From positions 154,977-218,976 of the forward strand of contig MNCI01003767.1 in assembly GCA_015680685.1 (NCBI GenBank): 64,000 bases of DNA, in the 5' to 3' direction. Source of the DNA: Gnetum montanum (Eukaryota > Streptophyta > Gnetopsida > Gnetales > Gnetaceae). Position 1 is the first letter of the stretch. Every line of letters begins with the position of its first letter. The translations under genes were made by a program, and so were the position numbers. The notes under the pieces were generated by a model. The model ran no database searches and was not told the DNA's origin. It saw only the letters and a list, made by a program, of their open reading frames with translations. Below, in pieces: positions 12,240-22,599 of the stretch.

Positions 12240-14508
12240 TGTTGGACTGAAGGGTTCTCTGAAGTGTTAGATGGTGATGGAGGAGTGTAAATGGCCTCAA
12301 CCGCTTGTTGTTACAAGAGTTTGTTTGGGATTTTGGTTCTGAAGTAAGGTCTTCTATTTTTACAGTTTTCAAAACCAGCAGCGGGTTGGATATTTATAGC
12401 TCTCGCAGCGTGACGTTGCTGCGGTTGAGGAGGAAGTTCCCCTTGCATTGTTGGAGCAGGAGGTGTTATGGGAACTGCTTGTGGTGGAAGAGGTTCAGAT
12501 GGATTAGGAGGATGGAACAAGTGTGAGATGTCTTCTGGAGGAGAAGGAGTCCTTCTAAAGTACTCCCGAACTTGGTAGTGACGGTTGGGGGTTGAGTGAC
12601 TCATAGAGTCACTTGGAGAAATCGGCTACTGCACATAATAACGATAAGGATTGGGTTGCTAGTAAGGGTACTGTTGTGTTGGTGGTGGCATCCCCCATGA
12701 CTATGGGTATTGCCACTACTGATGCTGTTCGAGGGGCTGTGGTGGAGTTCCACTTGGATAATACGTTAAGGGTTGGTGGAACTGCCTTGGATTACCTTGT
12801 GGATAAGGTAACCTTTAGGGTGTTTGTCATTGGTTGAGTCTTGGATTAAGCGCATACACCCCAGACTCCTGTAGATGTGAGATGATGGGGCAACATCCCT
12901 TAGGATGGTCATAATGGCAAATCTCACATCCACCGTCATCGTTTGAATCAGAATCCTCAGCCACATCGGAGTTAGTGATTTTTCCCTTACCCTTGTTATG
13001 TGCAGGGCCTAAATCTCTCCACTTTTTCTTACCTTTGTCACTACTTTGTTCAACCTTAGACTCTTCTACAATTTTNNNNNNNNNNNNNNNNNNNNNNNNN
13101 NNNNNNNNNNNNNNNNNNNNNNNNNNNNNNNNNNNNNNNNNNNNNNNNNNNNNNNNNNNNNNNNNNNNNNNNNNNNNNNNNNNNNNNNNNNNNNNNNNNN
13201 NNNNNNNNNNNNNNNNNNNNNNNNNNNNNNNNNNNNNNTGAGAGTCTCCCTTGGGCATAAGTCCCAAGGGTTCTTCTAGTTTCATTCCTTAGCCCATCCA
13301 CGATGTGGCGAAGTTGATCCCGTTGAGCATACCCATGGCCTAGGCAATGATGTAACAATGTGTAATAGTGAGCCATGGTAGCATCCAAGGGTTCGTGTGT
13401 ACCTTGCTTCTAGCCTTGGATCTGCTTATGCAAATTGGACACTTTGGAGTACGTTTGATACTTCTTGTTGAACAGTTGTAGGATTGTACTCCACCTCCTG
13501 ATGGTTTCCAGTTCTAAGGACTGGCACCAGCTCTCTGCTTCTTTGGTGAGTGTCCTTGGAAACAACTTAAGTTTTTGCCACTCATTTTCTATATTCTGCA
13601 AGGCACAAGCATCGTGGAATGCTTGTAAATGATTTTGCGGATCAGCATTGTATCCCCCTTCAAACCGTGGGATGTTGTTCATGTCTAATCATTTGATCCG
13701 GCTATCCTTTAAATGCCTTGTGGGAATCCTAACTGCCTCTGTTATGTTAAGCATACTTCGGGCTGTGAGTAGGGGATCATCATGATCGTCTCTTTCATGA
13801 CGCCTGTGATGTCTGTGTTGTTCCCTACTCTCCCTACGTCCTTGCCCTTGTCCTTTCTCTTGACTTTCATGTCGAGGTCTTTCATCCTTTTTACTTTTAT
13901 CCTTACCTTTATGTTCATGGTGGCTNAGTGCCCATCCTTAGCATGAGTGGTTGTTCCCTCTGTGAACAGCTGGTGTTCACGGGCATCAAAACCAGGGATA
14001 TGTATCGTTGATCGTAGGTTCTGATACTCAACCTCCTCACCATCATTAGGAGGAAGAACATCTTTTGCTAAAGAACCCGTGATAAAGGGTTCCTCATCTC
14101 CTAATTCGCTAAGGACATGTGGGGCCTTACCCTTCGACAATGTATGTTGGCTCTCATACCTTAAGTCCCTCATACATTGGGCATCTGTGGGATAATATCC
14201 CTCATGTAAAAATCCTCCGCAACGTATTCAGCATATAGCTCGATCATGCCTATCTGTGCCAAGGCACGGAAAAGCATGTGAGAGATTGATCGATCTGGGG
14301 GTAACGCAATGTTACCTTGCAAATCTCTCCACTGCAGTTGTTCGTCCTGATGGAGAAAAAAAGTAAAATTAGGAATATACTCATCGGGATGAGTATATGT
14401 CATCTTATATTGTTTAGGACTTGGATGATTTTGGTTATGCATTTTATCTTGCTGACTGTCTCGTGTATGGTCCTTAGGCAGTGAGTTGCTCTTATGAGAA
14501 GAAGGCAT
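12240..14508 (-). pseudogene. gag of the Athila-like element
   Basis: Gag forms the particle and packages the element RNA. On the minus strand from 14508: an N-terminal segment with a YTHPDEYIPNF motif (14508-14170), a charged linker (14173-13742), then the retrotransposon gag core (13682-13410, NNIPRFEGGYNADPQ, AFHDACALQNIENEW), continuing through an assembly gap to a variant zinc knuckle CEICHYDHPKGCC (C-x2-C-x3-H-x4-C) near 12880. A Q/P-rich tail runs to about 12311. It is split by frameshifts and one ambiguous base (13926). The old copy at 16950-18930 has the same order of motifs, which supports the reading. Confidence 0.85.
13076..13238. other. assembly gap (N run)
   Basis: 163 undetermined bases inside the gag of the Athila-like element. 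The true size is unknown. Confidence 1.
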
Positions 14509-14632
14509 TTTGATTGGTGTGCTATTTCACCGTTATATAAATTTTTATCTCTTGATTAACCTGAAGGTTTGTTAAGGCTCACAACAATGTGAGTGATATC
14601 CCTTATGTTCAATTCGGCGCACAAACACTTAG

Positions 14633-14650
14633 TCCCTGGCAACGACGCTA
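14633..14650 (-). other. primer binding site, tRNA-Asp type
   Basis: On the minus strand this reads TAGCGTCGTTGCCAGGGA, one base after the 5' LTR. It differs from the tRNA-Asp-type site of Athila elements (TGGCGCCGTTGCCGGGGA) by three transitions, as expected from cytosine deamination. The site sets the element orientation as minus. Confidence 0.85.
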
Positions 14651-15508
14651 ATGATGAGTGGTGAGGTACCCCTACACTCAACCATACGAAACAATCGTAG
14701 CACGTGCGATCTGGTCAAACTCCGTAGACTAAATGCCTAAACGCCCCATGGAACACTTGGGGTTAATCATTCGTTGTCTTCCCAGACTTACTTGTTGTTG
14801 TCACGGTGTATGGTTAAGTAAGTCCGAGGTATATGATTTTTTTGGTCTTTTATGGTTTTATGTCTTTTATACTAAGAGCGAAGGGTTGAGAAACTAACCA
14901 ACTCTAACTAAGGTCCTAAGTCTAAATTAACTAGCATCAGCATTCATTCCCACTTACCGTACACACCCTGAACTATGCAACTGTGACTACCAAACGCTAA
15001 TCATTACTGGGATCACCACACGTAACACACGTGCTCAAAGTGGTCGTACTGAGGCACCTAACTAGCCTAAGTGTGATGAGCAACCGATTTCTTGACTAGC
15101 CGTACACATCCATAGATGCTCGTAATCAAGTCGTACTCATCCCGCGTTCTTGGAGACAAGGGTGAGAGAATCTAATCGTGATGAGTAGCCGATTCCTTGG
15201 TTAGCCGTACACATTCGTCAATGCTCATAACCAAGTTGTACTCATGCCACGCTAATGCATGTAATAAATGACATATAAGAAATAACAAATAATAAACCTA
15301 ATCCATGTACTGCAAGGTTTATCCACAAATCTTGTCTTTATTACCATACACAACTTGCGTTTAGGTACAAAGCTGCTCGAATAAAGATCCATTCACTTGG
15401 GAACTCCTACTACGGGCACATGGAAAATATTCTATCTCTGGAGTGACTAAACTGCTAGAGCTTTGCTACTTCTAGCCTAGGATGAGAAATGAGGGGAGTA
15501 TCACCTCT

Positions 15509-15516
15509 TATTTATA
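15509..15516 (-). promoter_or_regulatory. TATA box of the 5' LTR promoter
   Basis: TATAAATA on the minus strand, conserved at 9399-9406 in the other LTR. Confidence 0.65.
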
Positions 15517-15530
15517 GATTTGACAGCCGA

Positions 15531-15561
15531 CCACGATATCGCGACGGCCGCGATATCGTGG
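15531..15561. repeat. perfect 13-bp inverted repeat in U3
   Basis: CCACGATATCGCG (15531-15543) is followed by a 5-nt loop and its exact reverse complement (15549-15561). It sits about 15 bp upstream of the TATA box. The 3' LTR lacks most of it. Confidence 0.95.
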
Positions 15562-15585
15562 TGCATGCGATATCGCGTCTCATCA

Positions 15586-15590
15586 ATGAT
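15586..15590. repeat. target site duplication (right copy, ATGAT)
   Basis: Identical to 8538-8542, directly after the CTCATCA end. Confidence 0.9.
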
Positions 15591-15860
15591 GAAGGGGCTT
15601 TGTTAGTTTAGTGAGAACTTGATCGTCTTGGTATTAGGAAAATGTCTTAGAACAAGGTCACCTTCCTTGATATCTCTGATTTTAACATGCTTATCATGGC
15701 AATAGTGCATGGATTCATAGTAATTTTGGATATTGATTACTTCTTACTTGTGATTTTTCTCAAGTACATTTAGCTCAACATATTACATGCTATTGTTCTC
15801 CTCATTCATCATCCAATTATTTAGGATCACACAAAAAGAAGGCGCATCTAACTTTACCGA
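15586..15860 (-). pseudogene. integrase C-terminal fragment, proximal half (gypsy element)
   Basis: The minus strand shows a helix region (NVLEKNHK, YYESMHYCHDK) followed by VKIRDIKEGDLVLR and IKFSLN, ending at QSPF. This is the standard plant gypsy integrase C-terminus (R.F..GDLVLR ... K.SPNWEGPF). The domain continues at 8542-8440 on the other side of the inserted element. Several stops are present. The fragment ends to the right at the LTR of the next element near 15861. Confidence 0.75.
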
Positions 15861-16710
15861 TGATGAACCATTCACTAGTTGTGTTGATGGACATGTATTG
15901 ATGTAGCCTTGTCAATGTAGCCCTATCAACACATGGTTTGATGTGTTGACAAAGATGCATCAATGCAATATCTAATCTTGCCTATATAAATGCATGTACC
16001 CATCACATTTATCACATTGTTAAGTCATAGTATAGCCAAATTCTTGCAATTTTCTTCCATCAGAGTTAGAATATTTTCTATGTGCCCATAGTAGGAGCCA
16101 AGAAATTGTATGGATCTTTATTTAAGCATCTCTATACCTAAACACATTGATGTAATGGCAATAAAGACAAGATTCCTTGATACTTCTTACAACACTTCAA
16201 ATAGCTTAATGTTTACTTTATGCATTTTATGTTCTTTTTTTAATTATTAAATGCATTTAATAATTAATTGACACATAAGTATGACCACCTCAAACATACC
16301 ATTAATGCTTGGTAATCTCAGTGGTTTTATTTCTTGGTTCACCCGGTAGCACTCATAACGATTTTAGGATGTGCACGGCAGGTGGGCCTAGTTGCTTATA
16401 TTAGGCCAAGTAAACTTAGAACTATTAGCAAGTTAGATAATTAGCTTACTTATCATTTACCTTTACTTTAGCACTTAGGATAATTATATAAAAATAAAAA
16501 ATATGAATAAAAATCACATGCCATAGCTCTCACTTAACCATATACATAAGCTTTCACAAGTAAAAGCTAAGAAGACAACAATCACATCCTCTAAGATGCC
16601 ATCTTTATCTACATGCACACTTACACGCTAAGTCCTAAGAATGCAACTAGATCATGAGTGAATGCTAGTAATTCATATGCTTGGGTGTAAGGACTACTTG
16701 GTACTCATCA
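15861..16710 (+). repeat. degenerate 5' LTR of the old Athila-family copy
   Basis: The last 80 bases align in order with the end of the family LTR (the ...GTGTA..., GGTAC..., ACTCATCA series), and a TGATGAACC start is present at 15861. The start is a best guess because the left end is badly decayed. Confidence 0.55.
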
Positions 16711-16711
16711 T

Positions 16712-16729
16712 TGGCACCATTGCCAAGGA
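16712..16729 (+). other. primer binding site of the old Athila-family copy
   Basis: TGGCACCATTGCCAAGGA follows the LTR end by one base. It is the tRNA-Asp-type site with G-to-A changes. Confidence 0.8.
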
Positions 16730-16949
16730 CTTAGTGTAAACTAAGTGTGCTAAGTAGGGAAGATAGTAGAATCCTACAAAGATGTTTTAAAGATCCTTAA
16801 TGAATAAAATCATTAATAACATAAGTAAAAGAACATTATTTTGTTAGCTAAGGACTAATAGTGGCTTCTTATCATAGGGATGAATCTCCCCTACCATTTA
16901 TAGGTGGATCTAATCAAAGATAGGATGTGTAGAAAATGCCCCAACAACT

Positions 16950-18930
16950 TCACATTATTTATACCCATCTAGACCCTTACACTTTAGACTTCACCTTCAT
17001 CCTACATCATGACAAGAAACTACAATCGAGGAACATGGAAGGAAACATTGTGTTTCCTCCTGATTGATTAATTCTTGCAATGTTGATGAACAATCTGATC
17101 AGGTTGGACATCACTGGGCTTAACATTAAATTTGAGGTCCAAGACCACATCTATCAAGATTATTGTCCCATCAATGCCCAATGGAAAAAGGATCAATAGA
17201 TGGAAGCAAGCTATGAGGCTTCAAAGGGCAAGAGGACTCTTCCCCACTTATTCTTGCAGCAACATAAGGATAGTGAGCATTGCTTTTTGGATGCCTCTTA
17301 ATACACAAATTCTCCCCCTTTCTTTGATGAGGAGACCCTTAACTAAAGGTTGCAATTAACTGTGAACAACCTTGGTGACTGAAAGAATAGTTCTCAAGAC
17401 AAAGGGACCTCAAAAGATGATAGTTGATCATCCAAAGGCAAGGATAAGGACAAGAACAAAGAGAAAGATAAACATTCTGATCAGGGTAGGAATCAAAGAA
17501 GAGAATCCTATAGGCACCATTCTAGTGTTGATTCTCCTTCTTCTTCACCCTCATCATTATTCTCATAATCTTCCTCCTCCTACTTTGATAAGAGAAGTAG
17601 AGGTCATAACAAAAGAAGAGAAAATAGAGATAAATATGGAGATGAACAATAGGATAGGAGTGATCAAAAATTCTACTGGGACAACCAAGAATAGAGGCAA
17701 GAACAACAACAAAGGGAGAAGAAACATAGAGAAAGAAGGCATAGCAAGATTCATTGTAGGTACCATGAGCATGAAAATGGCCACCAAGATCATTATGACT
17801 ATGATGAGCCTCTTCTGGCTACCCATAATATGTTAAACATTTCAAAGGTATTTAGAATTCCAACAAGGCATATGAAAGATAGCCAAATCAAGTGGTTGGA
17901 TATGAACAATATGTCCAAGTTTAAGGGGTGATACATAACTTAGATTTGCAAAATTATCTACAAACCTTTCATGATATTTGTACCTTGTAAATCATTGAAA
18001 ATGATTGGAAAAAGCTAAAATTTTTTCCCATGAAACTCATAAAAGATGCTAAAATTTGGTATTGATCTGTAGAACCAAAATCTATTCGCTAATGAAATAT
18101 GATGCTGGAGTTGTTCAATGATAAGTATCAAATGTACTCCAAAGTGTCCAACTTGATGAGGTAAATTCAACTGTGGAAACAAGGTAATCATGAGTCCTTG
18201 GATGTAGCATTGGGTAGGTATTATTCTATGTTGCATCAATGCCTAGGCCATGAATACTCTTAATGGGATTAGCTACACCATATCATAGATGGGCTCATAA
18301 CTAAAATGAGAAGAACTCTTAGGATCTATGCCCAAGGGAGACTTTTTGAACTAAGGATCCTTTAGATTTAAAGGCTTATTAATTAAATGTCTAAAGAGGA
18401 AGGAGAACTTAAGAAGTGGGTAAGTATAGAAGAATACAATAGGAATCTCTCCATTCATAAGAGGGAGGTCCATTTTTATGAAAATGAGAAGGAGGCATTA
18501 CTTGATGAACTGGTGTAGAGGAAAACCTTGCCAATACAAAAATTTATTATCAAAATATTAGCCAAGGTAGATAGTATGTGGCACTCCTTGGATGAAATGT
18601 TCTAAATAGATCTAAAGAAAGTAGAAGAACAAAGGGACCAAAGCGGTAGTGGTCATGAAAGAAGAAAGAAAAAGGATACCAAAAAGGAACATCATAAAAA
18701 TAAGGACAAATCTACAATAGTAGAGAAGGTTGAAAATTCTAAAACTAATGATGATGGTTGTAACACTTTCTAGTATGAACATCCTAAGGGATTTTATCTA
18801 GTGTTTTCACACTTACAAGAATCTAGGATGTATGCTTTGAATCATAGATTGGCCAAATCACAAGCACCTAGGAGGTTTCCTTATCCACAAGGCAACTATA
18901 GAAAACAATTCCACCAGCAACTCTATTATC
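16950..18930 (+). pseudogene. gag of the old Athila-family copy
   Basis: The plus strand shows, in family order: the N-terminal segment (about 16960-17100), a charged low-complexity linker (17370-17820), the gag core (TFHDICTL, IIENDWKKLKFFP, YQMYSKVSNLMR, around 17940-18350), a lysine-rich stretch and a decayed zinc knuckle (YEHPKGF, FSHLQESRMYALNHR, around 18770-18860). More than a dozen stops and several frame changes are present. The position-by-position match to the minus-strand gag at 12240-14508 is the main evidence. Confidence 0.8.
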
Positions 18931-19439
18931 CAAGTTGATCTCCATCTCAACCTCAAGAGCAGTACTAGTAGTGGCAACATTGACAGTCATGGGGGATGCT
19001 ACCATCAAGGTAGCAATACCCTTATCACGAATTAGATCCCTATGGCTACTATGTTTAGCAGCTAGTATCCCCATGTCATACCACTACTACCCTCTAGAGT
19101 ACTATAAAGCATCTTCTCTAAGGGGGAAGTCCTTGTTTTTCTCATATCCCACTTAGCACTCATTAAATCCTATACTACAACCTCCAAAAAATCTACCACA
19201 TGCTCCATCTAAGTAGGATGAAATACCTACTCAACCATAGCCAAGAAATGCCATGAGGATAGTGAACTTACAATTGACTTCTCAACTAAGTGGTCCTAAA
19301 CCGAAGCCTCATACGAGGTCATTCTTCAGAACTAGTAGCCCCATGAAGCCCTCTCAAACACCTATAGCTACTAACCCTACTACTTCTACCTCTAAAATTC
19401 CTATTAGAGAACCTTCAAATCAAACAACTCCCAACTCCA

Positions 19440-19850
19440 TACTATCATGTTAACCCATTCATTCATAGATTGGATCAAAGCTAGCCACCTTCTCAGGAAG
19501 AGATTTGATCCTCAGAGTCCTCTTATATGCTTGCAAATCATTGAAAATGAAGCATGCTAAGCTCTTTTGAACTTAGGTTTTCAAGTCAACTTATTTTCTC
19601 AAGAAATGTACAAGGCATGGAACTTGTCTCCTTTGAAAAAGAGCAATATCATATTAGAGTTGACAAACCCATCCATCACTATCCCCTTGGGACTAGTGAA
19701 GGACATTGTGACCACCATTTATGGGTGGTCTTATCTAGCTAACTTCTTGGTGATTCATGTGGAGAACTGCAAAGGGGACTTTCCTATCATTATGAAAAGG
19801 GCATGGTTGAGCACCATTGATGCAAGAATGGGGATTTGAGACATTTCCTT
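19440..19850 (+). pseudogene. aspartic protease of the old Athila-family copy
   Basis: The stretch VNLFSQEMYKAWNLSPLKKS, then IPLGLVKDIVTTIYGWSY and FPIIMKRAWLSTIDA, matches the protease at 11690-12220 nearly residue by residue. The catalytic D-S-G is degraded here (read as NLG), so the enzyme is dead. Confidence 0.85.
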
Positions 19851-20439
19851 TAATATTTCTAAGAAAAATGAATTTAGAAAAGTAGAGAAGAAGAAAGTTC
19901 CATGCATTACATATAGTAACAAAGGATGATATTGTGTGTAAAGACTATGGACCATCAAAGGAACATCCCTTCAAGCATGCAATCAATATGCAAAAATAAT
20001 AGAAATTCAAAGGTGCCTATACATAGTTTCCATTAAGTAAGAAGGTACCCAATCACTGATAACAAAAAATGAAGTTGAAGCAACAATGTGCATGGAACCA
20101 ATTGAGACCTTTATCAGCTCCTATGTTGAGAGCATGGATAAACTGGAGTAGCTTCATCACCAACTCTCTAATGCACAAAGTGAAATTTATTGAGAGAAGT
20201 TGGATATCCCTAAAAATTTCAAATAAGGACCCCTTGAGTTAAGAATATGCATTTCTCAATAATGGCAACTAGTGATTTTTAGGGCCACACTTTCTTTGGA
20301 ATAGAAACATAAGTTGCCAAAGGTTGTCATCAAATGACCAATAGCTTTTGCTTGGTCATAGCATGAGTTCACAGGGAAAGACCCATAGATATGCTAGCAT
20401 CAAATCTACACAGACTCCTCCATCAAGCTAAAGATGTAG

Positions 20440-20840
20440 CCATAGTGTAGGTTGAACCCAAAGCTCAAACAAATTATCAAGGAGGACATTAAGCAACTTC
20501 TCTAAGTAGGGTTCATCTACATAATTGTGGGTAGCTAGTGGGTTAGTCCACTTGTTATTGTACCAGAGAAGGAAATAAAATGGAGAGTTTATATAGAGTT
20601 TTATTTGTTGAACATGGCAACCTACAAAGACCATTTTTTGTTGCTATTTGTAGAGCAAGTGTTGGACACCATTGCAAGACATTCTTATTATAGCTTTATA
20701 GATGGTTATAATGGCTATTATCAAATCTAGATTGCACTAAAGGACTAGGCCAAGACAACATTTACAAGTCCCTAGGGGACTTTTGCATACTAAAAGATGC
20801 CCTTTGGCTTGTGAAATGCTCTTATTACTTTCCATTGTTT
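20440..20840 (+). pseudogene. reverse transcriptase fragment of the old Athila-family copy
   Basis: The plus strand encodes the N-terminal RT blocks in order: KLKQIIKEDIKQLL, VIVPEKEIKWRVYIEF, ATYKDHFLLLFVEQVLD, the first catalytic aspartate in FIDGYNGYYQI, KTTFTSP.GTFAY, and MPFGL.NA. These are hallmarks of Athila-type RT. The YxDD box, thumb, RNase H and integrase are missing because the sequence changes at about 20840. Several in-frame stops are present. Confidence 0.88.
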
Positions 20841-20842
20841 AG

Positions 20843-22417
20843 TCCTAAACATCTTTCAATAATAGATTGGTAGCATTGGAAAGGATGGAACCTAAAATTT
20901 TTTTTCCACATAAATACAGATAGCCAAGTGACTTGTTTAAGAAGGATAAGTTAGTTGGAATTTTTCCTTGTAATTTGTTTTTGTCCAATTTGATGCCTCT
21001 CACTTACTTTAGCTTTGCAATTTGAGAAGGAATATTTTCACTAAATTCATTATTATCAAAATAAAGCCCTAGAAGAGATGATAAATTTGCTACTTTGAGG
21101 AATGTTTCTCGAAATAAAGTTGCCAGACATTCCTAATGTCTGAAGATTTGGCAAGGAGCCTTTAAAGTTGGGCAGTAACATTCTCATTAAATAGTTATGC
21201 TTTATTTTTAAAGATATTAGGAGAGAGCAATTGCATAGACCTTTGAGGATTAGAATAGGCTATGTGTTCATGCTCACACCACTGGTAAAGTAATTAGAGG
21301 CTATATTCAAATCCATGAGTTGAGTGCAGAGTGTCCCTAGCCATGACAGTGGCATTCCCAAAAATCTATGATTAGAAAACTCATGGCTTTGGAGTTGGAT
21401 GAGATTCTACCATGACTTTGGAATGTTACTAGTAAATTCATTTACAAATAAACCCAAATACTGTAATTTGTTAATGTTGCTAATCTAGGTAGGAAGAGGA
21501 TCCTACAACCTATTGTTATCTAAATCTAGATCCCAAAGAGTGGTGAGGTTGCTTAAATAGGGTGGAATGGTTCTTGCAATATTGTTTTGGTAGAGATACA
21601 ATTTGGTGAGGTTGTAGAGATTTGCAAATGAGTAAGGAATGAAACCTATTAAATAATTAAACTCAAGATCCAAAAAAGTGATGAAGGGAGAAGAGAGGTT
21701 GCCCAGTTGAGCAAGAATAACATCATGAATGTTATTCTTCCCAAGATCAAGCAATTGTAGTATGTGGAGTTCTCTCAACCAGGAAGGGACATGTCCACTC
21801 AAATAGTTTTGGAAAACATTGAACTCCTTGAGGACCTAGAGTTTGGTAAGAGACTCAAGAATCTCACCACTCAAAGAATTACTACAAAGATAAAGGAATT
21901 GCAGAGAAGAAAGGTTTCCTAACTAAAAATAAATCTCACCTTCAAATTCATTCATGCATAAATCTAACACCTTAAGCCTACACAGTGTGCCAAGGGATGA
22001 TGGAATTGTACCAGAGAAGGCATTGTTGTAAATGTCAAGATAGTGCACAAATGATAAGCTAGAGAGGTGGGGAGATAGGGAGTTGCATAATGTTGCATTT
22101 TCCAAAGATATCTCCACAACTCATCTTGAATGTTTGATGGAGCAAGTGATGCTAGTCCAATTACACACATTTTGAGAAGAAGCAATATCATCCCAATCTT
22201 TCAGAAAAGAGAGTGGATCTTTCATGATGCATTTCTTGAATTGAATCAAAGCTTTAGCATCATTTTCAGCTCCCTTTGCATCATCTTTTGGGTGAGCATA
22301 GATGATAATGTAGGAGCAAAAAAGGTGCAACCAAAGAAGAAGGAATAAATGGTAGACAAGGAGAAAAAAAAAGACTCTTGCAAAGGCAAAGGTCATTGTA
22401 GGTTGCATGAAATTCAA
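20843..22417 (-). pseudogene. LRR receptor-like protein/kinase pseudogene (ectodomain part)
   Basis: The frame from 22417 begins with Met and a long hydrophobic signal segment (VFFFLLVYHLFLLLWLHLF), then an LRRNT_2-type cap (ALIQFKKCIMKDP, NVCNWTSITC), then LRR units (LDIYNNAFSGTIPSSLG, LDLCMNEFEGEIYF, LLDLGKNNI, LDLEFNYLIGFIP, LYLYQNNIARTIPPYL, LDLDNNRL). Most pieces share one frame and are broken by stops (22121, 21923, 21503 and others). More decayed LRRs continue to about 20845 (NEFSENIPSQIAKLK, DKNKLQGKIPTNL). No transmembrane or kinase part remains. In life such receptors sit in the plasma membrane and sense microbes or peptides. It ends at the RT junction. Confidence 0.85.
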
Positions 22418-22599
22418 CGCAACAAGAATTACATAATAACATGCATCTAATCCAATGAGTGAAAAATCTTATATGTGTGATAATTAATAAGCAAAGGAGT
22501 TGAGTTAGATTAATTGGTTTGTTTTTGTAGTGATATTATCTTCTTACATATTTTCATCATCTATTGTTTGTTTTTAGTCCTTAGTTTCCTATAGGACAT

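Larger units (their letters stand above)
8543..15585 (-). mobile_element. non-autonomous Athila-like LTR retrotransposon (gag + protease only)
   Basis: Two direct LTRs (8543-9457 and 14652-15585) start TGATGAG and end CTCATCA and are flanked by the 5-bp duplication ATGAT (8538-8542 and 15586-15590). The coding strand is minus: primer site next to the right LTR, gag, protease, then about 2 kb of non-coding DNA and a polypurine tract next to the left LTR. No reverse transcriptase, RNase H or integrase can be found between protease and 3' LTR, so it must have relied on enzymes from a relative. The LTRs differ at roughly 6-7% of positions by eye, mostly C/T and G/A changes. Total length is 7043 bp including a 163-base assembly gap. 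Confidence 0.93.
14652..15585 (-). repeat. 5' LTR of the Athila-like element
   Basis: This 934-bp copy carries TGATGAG/CTCATCA ends. The minus-strand TATA box TATAAATA is at 15509-15516, only about 70 bp from the LTR edge, so U3 is very short. A perfect 13-bp inverted repeat (15531-15561) fills most of it. Confidence 0.93.
15861..20840 (+). mobile_element. old, truncated Athila-family element (LTR-gag-protease-partial RT)
   Basis: Order on the plus strand: LTR-like block ending ...CTCATCA (16710), tRNA-Asp-type primer site, gag, protease, and the N-terminal half of reverse transcriptase, then an abrupt end near 20840. LTR end, gag motifs and protease are clearly related to the element at 8543-15585, so this is an older, originally pol-bearing member of the same family. 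Stops and frameshifts are dense throughout. No 3' LTR is found: the rest of pol was lost at the junction with the LRR pseudogene. Confidence 0.85.

Noticed and set aside
20428-20634. Minus-strand frame over the RT fragment
   Set aside because: It overlaps the clearly conserved plus-strand RT blocks and has no motif of its own.
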